Below are positions 6,516 through 9,689 of a DNA stretch of 9,689 bases, piece after piece. Position numbers and translations under genes: made by a program. The stretch lies in the NCBI GenBank assembly GCA_036561005.1, contig DATBQE010000149.1, positions 1-9,689 on the forward strand. The letters run 5' to 3'. Origin of the DNA: PKWO01 sp036561005 (GTDB taxonomy: Bacteria; Pseudomonadota; Gammaproteobacteria; Burkholderiales; Burkholderiaceae_D). Each line of letters begins with the position of its first letter. The stretch's first letter is position 1. The notes below the pieces were generated by a model. The model saw nothing but the letters and a program-made list of their open reading frames with translations. It searched no databases and had not been told where the DNA came from.

Positions 6516-6546
6516 GCCTGCAAGCGGCGTTGCGACGCTTGCAGGC
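6516..6546. repeat. 11-bp perfect inverted repeat upstream of the globin-like lipoprotein
   Basis: GCCTGCAAGCG and CGCTTGCAGGC flank a 9-nt spacer. It lies 43 bp from the neighbouring inverted repeat (6443-6472), and neither has a T run. Possible regulator site or mRNA structure; which of the two cannot be told from the sequence. Confidence 0.6.
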
Positions 6547-6957
6547 GGGAAATTGCACCGATCTCGTCCGTCTGATGGATGTACGCAGGCCCTGGCGTGC
6601 CGGATTCAGATTTTTCGCACAAAATGATAGGGAATATGTTTGGCCACGGATACCACCGGACGGAAATCCCAAATTGCCGGCTTTCAGGTTCAATATAAGC
6701 GCACGATTCAAATTGACCAGATTGGAGAAAAACAGACACTGAAAAGGTGGAACGGCGGGGCATTGATGCACCAATATTGCGCATCCGTCCGTGGCGTGGT
6801 AAACAGGGTAGTTGTCATAATTTTCAGGCCCAGGCGTGCTTGCGGGCGATGCTGCCGGCTGCCACAGAAACTCATTCTGACCATCTTTATGCGCCAAGCA
6901 TAACGAATCCGTTAAGGCAAGTGCCTCAACAACGTAGTGCCAATCAGATTGGTAGAC
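6547..6957. other. Intergenic stretch without a recognisable gene
   Basis: Divergent region between the lipoprotein (minus) and the binding protein (plus). Open frames here have no family resemblance, no good ribosome binding sites and overlap one another in several frames. No convincing sigma-70 promoter could be picked for either gene. An imperfect palindrome, TTAAGGCAAGTGCCTCAA (6912-6929), lies 28 bp before the binding-protein start and could be an operator, with low confidence. Confidence 0.5.
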
Positions 6958-7989
6958 ATGGGAAAATATATTGGTGGGTGGGTGTTGTGCTTGTTCGGTC
7001 TTATCGCCGCATGCCATGCCTTTGCGATGGAAAACTGGGATGGACCAATTGACGGTCCGTCGGGGCAAAAGAACAAGAAAATCATCTTCATTTCCCAGGA
7101 TTTCCGCAATGGCGGCATCACTGCCACGTATCGTGGTTTTTTCACCGCATCGAAGGAACTCGCGTGGTCTGTCCATCTGGTCGACGGACGAGGTACGGAT
7201 CAAGCCATTCGAAGCGCGTTTGAGGAAGCAGTGCGTTCGCATCCGGATGCGATCATTGCAGGGGGATTTGATACAAGCGGATTTTCAGACGTCGTCGCTA
7301 CGGCACAGCGCGCCGGAATCGTTCTGGCGGGTTGGCATGCCGCCGCGGAACCAGGACGCACAAAAGAACTATTCGTCAATATTTCCACGCTGCCGGCGGA
7401 TGTGGCGAACATTGCGGCCAATTACATGGTTGCGACAAGCAAGGGCCCGATAGGCGTTGTGATATTCAATGACAGCCGGTTTGCGGTGGCAAATGCAAAA
7501 ACCAATCGCATGAAGGAAATTGTTGAACAGTGCCAGCGGTGCAAAATTCTTGCAATAGAAAACATTCCCATCTCAGCGGCCAATATTGACATTCCTGCCG
7601 CAGTGATTCGCCTGGACAAATTGTTCGGCAAAAGCTGGACCCATTCGCTGGCAATCAACGATGTGTATTTCGATTCAATGAATGTGCCGTTGGCACAGAT
7701 CAACCGTGCCGATATCCGCAACATATCTGCCGGGGACGGATCGAATATTGCCATCGGCCGCATCAAGTCAGGGTTATCGCAGCAATTGGCAACGGTGGCC
7801 GAACCTTCAGATCTGCAGGGCTGGCAATTGGCCGATGAATTGAATCGTGCTTTCGCCGGTGCGCGCCCAAGCGGATACGTCGCCGCTCCCATTCTCATCA
7901 CGACGCAGTTCTTCAAACAAGCCGAATCGAAGGACGGCGAGGCACAACGCCCCTATCAGCGCGCGTACAAGGGAATCTGGGGAAAATAG
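6958..7989 (+). CDS. Sugar-type periplasmic substrate-binding protein (type 1 PBP fold), stand-alone
   Basis: 343 residues from the ATG at 6958. A short signal peptide (MGKYIGGWVLCLFGLIAAC) could be cut after AFA (residue 23); LIAAC also satisfies a lipobox with Cys19, so it may be a lipoprotein. From about residue 40 the protein has the two-lobed layout of ribose/LacI-like binding proteins: KKIIFISQDF, a helix, an Asp-rich strand (HLVDGRGTDQA), then a PDAIIAGGF segment, an AGIVLAGWHA segment and a second lobe beginning GPIGVVIFND. It should bind a small ligand such as a sugar, but the ligand cannot be told. No permease or ATPase gene lies nearby, so it may feed a remote transporter or act as the sensor part of a signalling system. 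A GTG start at 6937 would add seven residues but spoil the short signal peptide; neither start has a strong Shine-Dalgarno. Confidence 0.8.
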   Translation: MGKYIGGWVLCLFGLIAACHAFAMENWDGPIDGPSGQKNKKIIFISQDFRNGGITATYRGFFTASKELAWSVHLVDGRGTDQAIRSAFEEAVRSHPDAIIAGGFDTSGFSDVVATAQRAGIVLAGWHAAAEPGRTKELFVNISTLPADVANIAANYMVATSKGPIGVVIFNDSRFAVANAKTNRMKEIVEQCQRCKILAIENIPISAANIDIPAAVIRLDKLFGKSWTHSLAINDVYFDSMNVPLAQINRADIRNISAGDGSNIAIGRIKSGLSQQLATVAEPSDLQGWQLADELNRAFAGARPSGYVAAPILITTQFFKQAESKDGEAQRPYQRAYKGIWGK

Positions 7990-8149
7990 GGCGCCAAAAA
8001 AGGATGCAACAAATTGGCCTGGATAAACGTAGGGCAAGGCCAAGGTCCCAGGCAGAGGCGTATTACCTCGATCCGGAGCTTGTCCCTGGGCCGGGCCGGC
8101 ACGTTACAATTGCCGTCCCGCCGTTCATGCTGCAATCCTTCTCCAAGCG

Positions 8150-8180
8150 AGGCGTATCTTAGACGATGCGCCTGCCTTTT
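8150..8180 (+). terminator. Candidate intrinsic terminator after the binding-protein gene
   Basis: A 9-bp stem with one G-U pair (AGGCGTATC, 8150-8158, with GATGCGCCT, 8165-8173) and a 6-nt loop, followed by GCC and four T. It lies between two convergent genes, about 160 nt after the binding-protein stop and just beyond the BON gene stop. The T run is short, so it would be modest. The other 160 nt of this gap show nothing else. Confidence 0.4.
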
Positions 8181-8192
8181 GAACTTCCTGGC

Positions 8193-8519
8193 TTAGTCTT
8201 TATCAGCCACTATCTGGATGTGATTGCGCACGCTTGTCACGCCTTCAGTATGCGTGGCGATGCTAACCGCTTTCTCTGCCATTTCCTTGGTACGGGTGTG
8301 GCCGCTCAGAACTACGATGCCGTGGTCGTCGGTATCGACGCTGATGTGCAACAGTGTACGCATGTGTTCATCGGCCAGTTTTGCCTTGATCTTGGTTGTG
8401 ATCGCCGAATCCTTGATGAAGGTCAGAGGATGTTCGCGATCCATGTCCTGCGCATTAGCGGCAACGGTTCCGAACAGGATGCTGACGGCGAGCAGGCTGG
8501 TTGCGATTTTAGTTTTCAT
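8193..8519 (-). CDS. Small exported BON-domain protein (OsmY-like)
   Basis: 108 residues. The signal peptide MKTKIATSLLAVSILFGTVAANA ends in A-N-A before Gln24, giving a mature periplasmic protein of about 85 residues. Residues 34-104 form one BON domain: an amphipathic helix (IKDSAITTKIKAKLAD), a strand around HISVDT, the GIVVLSG turn (67-73), a helix (EKAVSIATHTEGV) and a final strand VRNHIQIV. BON domains are thought to associate with membranes or phospholipid and are often induced by osmotic or envelope stress; this copy has one domain where OsmY has two. The start at 8519 is chosen for the clean signal peptide. The ATG at 8534 would add MKRQI; neither has a strong Shine-Dalgarno. It is transcribed away from the thioesterase and converges on the binding-protein gene. 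Confidence 0.87.
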   Translation of the reverse strand: MKTKIATSLLAVSILFGTVAANAQDMDREHPLTFIKDSAITTKIKAKLADEHMRTLLHISVDTDDHGIVVLSGHTRTKEMAEKAVSIATHTEGVTSVRNHIQIVADKD

Positions 8520-8690
8520 GATCTGTCTTTTCATTAATGAAGTAGGAGCCTGTACGATCCGCTATTGCAGGTCTTGCATCGGTTCGGTAACGTACACAAC
8601 TAAGCAAAAACTGCCCGTTCATGCTTGGCGGCAAGATCAATGCCCAATCAAAACGCCATGCAGCAACTGGCAATCACAGAAGTTCGGCAG

Positions 8691-8719
8691 TTGGCAAATT
8701 TGAACCGGCAAGTGATAAT
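8691..8719 (+). promoter_or_regulatory. Sigma-70 promoter of the thioesterase gene
   Basis: TTGGCA (-35) and GATAAT (-10) each match five of six consensus bases and are separated by the ideal 17 bp. Transcription should begin near 8726, about 43 nt before the preferred start at 8769. The -35 box overlaps one arm of a CAACTG/CAGTTG inverted repeat (8664-8669 and 8688-8693). Confidence 0.7.
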
Positions 8720-8768
8720 ATGCGGCCTGCACGCGGCAACTCATTGAAAGATGTGGGACGAGAAGACA

Positions 8769-9530
8769 ATGCAAAAGAAAAATACCCAACCATGGCTGGT
8801 ACGCAATTTCAACGACACCCCAAGACACCGGCTATATTGTTTTAGTTATGCAGGAGGCAGCGCCGCGCAGTTCTTGTCCTGGCAAGACGGGATGGATCAC
8901 GACGTGGAAATCTGTGCCATCCAATTGCCAGGGCGCAGCACACGCATCATGGAAGAACCGTATACCTCTTTTTCACCACTGATCGAGGCGTTGGGCGAAG
9001 TCATTGCCGAGGAGGGAATGCAAGCATTTTCATTTTTTGGGCATAGTCTTGGTGCGCTGGTGGCGTTTGAATTGGCGCACCACTGCGAGCGCCTCCATTT
9101 GTCTGCACCGGAGCGCCTGATCGTTTCAGGTTGCAACGCGCCGCAGCGCCTGAATCCGCCGCGATATTTGCATATGCTGCCCGACGACGAACTGATCGCC
9201 GAGCTAAAGCACTTCAACGGTACACCGGACGAAGTATTGGAACATCGAGAATTGATGAACCTTGTACTTCCGGCCATACGCGCTGATTTTTCGATGGTTG
9301 CGCAATACCGCTATCTGGATCAGGGCAAGCTAAATGTGCCCATCGTGGCCTTCGGCGGAAGGAATGACCCTCATTGCTCGCGCGAACAGACCGAAGCCTG
9401 GCGCCTTGAAACTTCTGCAGACTTCAGCATGCAATGGTTCGAGGGTGACCATTTTTTTATCAACGATGAGAAAGACGCGGTATTGGTCAGCCTGAAGAAT
9501 GCGCTACGCGATACCGCGGAGCGGGTATGA
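8769..9530 (+). CDS. Type II thioesterase (alpha/beta hydrolase, NRPS/PKS-associated family)
   Basis: 253 residues from the ATG at 8769, usual for the family. External thioesterases of this kind hydrolyse wrong or stalled acyl groups from the 4'-phosphopantetheine arms of carrier proteins in non-ribosomal peptide or polyketide synthases; a few act in siderophore pathways. The N-terminal motif LYCFSYAGGSAAQF, the LPGRSTR motif, the nucleophile elbow G-H-S-L-G (Ser93), the acid in GGRNDPH (Asp200) and the base in EGDHFFI (His228) give a complete catalytic triad. An in-frame ATG at 8751 would add six residues but has no spaced Shine-Dalgarno; before 8769 there is a purine-rich GGGACGAGAAG. No synthase, carrier protein or phosphopantetheinyl transferase gene lies inside the window, so its partners must lie to the right or elsewhere. 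Its own promoter suggests separate transcription. Confidence 0.92.
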   Translation: MQKKNTQPWLVRNFNDTPRHRLYCFSYAGGSAAQFLSWQDGMDHDVEICAIQLPGRSTRIMEEPYTSFSPLIEALGEVIAEEGMQAFSFFGHSLGALVAFELAHHCERLHLSAPERLIVSGCNAPQRLNPPRYLHMLPDDELIAELKHFNGTPDEVLEHRELMNLVLPAIRADFSMVAQYRYLDQGKLNVPIVAFGGRNDPHCSREQTEAWRLETSADFSMQWFEGDHFFINDEKDAVLVSLKNALRDTAERV

Positions 9531-9558
9531 ACCGCATCCGCCGCCGGTAAATGCACTT

Positions 9559-9593
9559 CAGTTCGTCGCATGCCCGATTCGACAAACGAACTG
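9559..9593. repeat. 8-bp inverted repeat after the thioesterase gene
   Basis: CAGTTCGT and ACGAACTG are separated by 19 nt, 28 bp after the thioesterase stop. No T run follows, so a terminator role is doubtful. The remaining sequence to 9689 has only short open frames of under 40 codons with no recognisable product. Confidence 0.35.
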
Positions 9594-9689
9594 ATCGGGG
9601 CGACCAGGATTGCGTTCATTGGCGCCCGCGATGCACGTCGTCACCGCGACGCTGCCGCATCGCGTGACTCTACCCTGGAGTAGCCGTCG

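Noticed and set aside
6139..7242. A 367-codon minus-strand frame overlapping the lipoprotein and binding-protein genes
   Set aside because: It overlaps two well-supported genes and its translation has no recognisable domain or signal.
8664..8693. CAACTG/CAGTTG inverted repeat around the -35 box of the thioesterase promoter as a regulator site
   Set aside because: Six-base arms 18 bp apart are weak evidence and match no regulator motif I recognise; noted only in the promoter entry.
9551..9678. Short plus-strand frames after the thioesterase, including one of about 36 codons beginning MPDSTNEL
   Set aside because: No ribosome binding site, no family resemblance and atypical Arg/Ala-rich composition; too little to call a gene.

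Overview
The window looks like the chromosome of a betaproteobacterium, probably Oxalobacteraceae-like (Herbaspirillum/Collimonas/Herminiimonas type). This placement rests on the style of the proteins, the moderate GC content and the nitrate gene order; no marker gene is present, so it is an inference. No tRNA, rRNA, CRISPR array, integrase or insertion sequence was found.

Left half (1-4760, minus strand): a complete control region and the first four genes of an assimilatory nitrate operon. In transcription order they are an NNP-type nitrate/nitrite transporter (narK-like), nirB and nirD (NADH-dependent siroheme nitrite reductase) and the N-terminus of a cytoplasmic molybdenum nitrate reductase (nasA-like, running off the left edge). 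The genes are packed 13 nt apart, 8 nt apart and overlapping by 4 nt. Upstream lies an unusually readable regulatory region: two NtrC-like dyads 31 bp apart, a near-perfect sigma-54 promoter (TGGCAC-N5-TTGCT), then a leader of about 178 nt. The leader holds hairpins with six-base A1/G4 loops and a long intrinsic terminator. This is the layout expected of ANTAR-protein (NasT/NasR) antitermination, so the operon appears to require both nitrogen limitation and nitrate/nitrite.

Middle (4760-6957): a terminator-like hairpin, a short plus-strand remnant resembling a membrane segment plus HAMP motif, and a translationally coupled minus-strand gene pair. The pair encodes a lipoprotein whose mature part resembles a group-1 truncated haemoglobin, and an unrecognised 229-residue membrane-anchored protein. 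Two long perfect inverted repeats lie upstream of the lipoprotein. The rest of the 560-nt gap before the next gene shows no gene.

Right half (6958-9689): a stand-alone sugar-type periplasmic binding protein (plus strand) with no transporter partners, a small exported BON-domain protein (minus strand), and a type II thioesterase (plus strand) with a good sigma-70 promoter. The thioesterase has no biosynthetic partner inside the window. The last 159 nt hold no recognisable gene.
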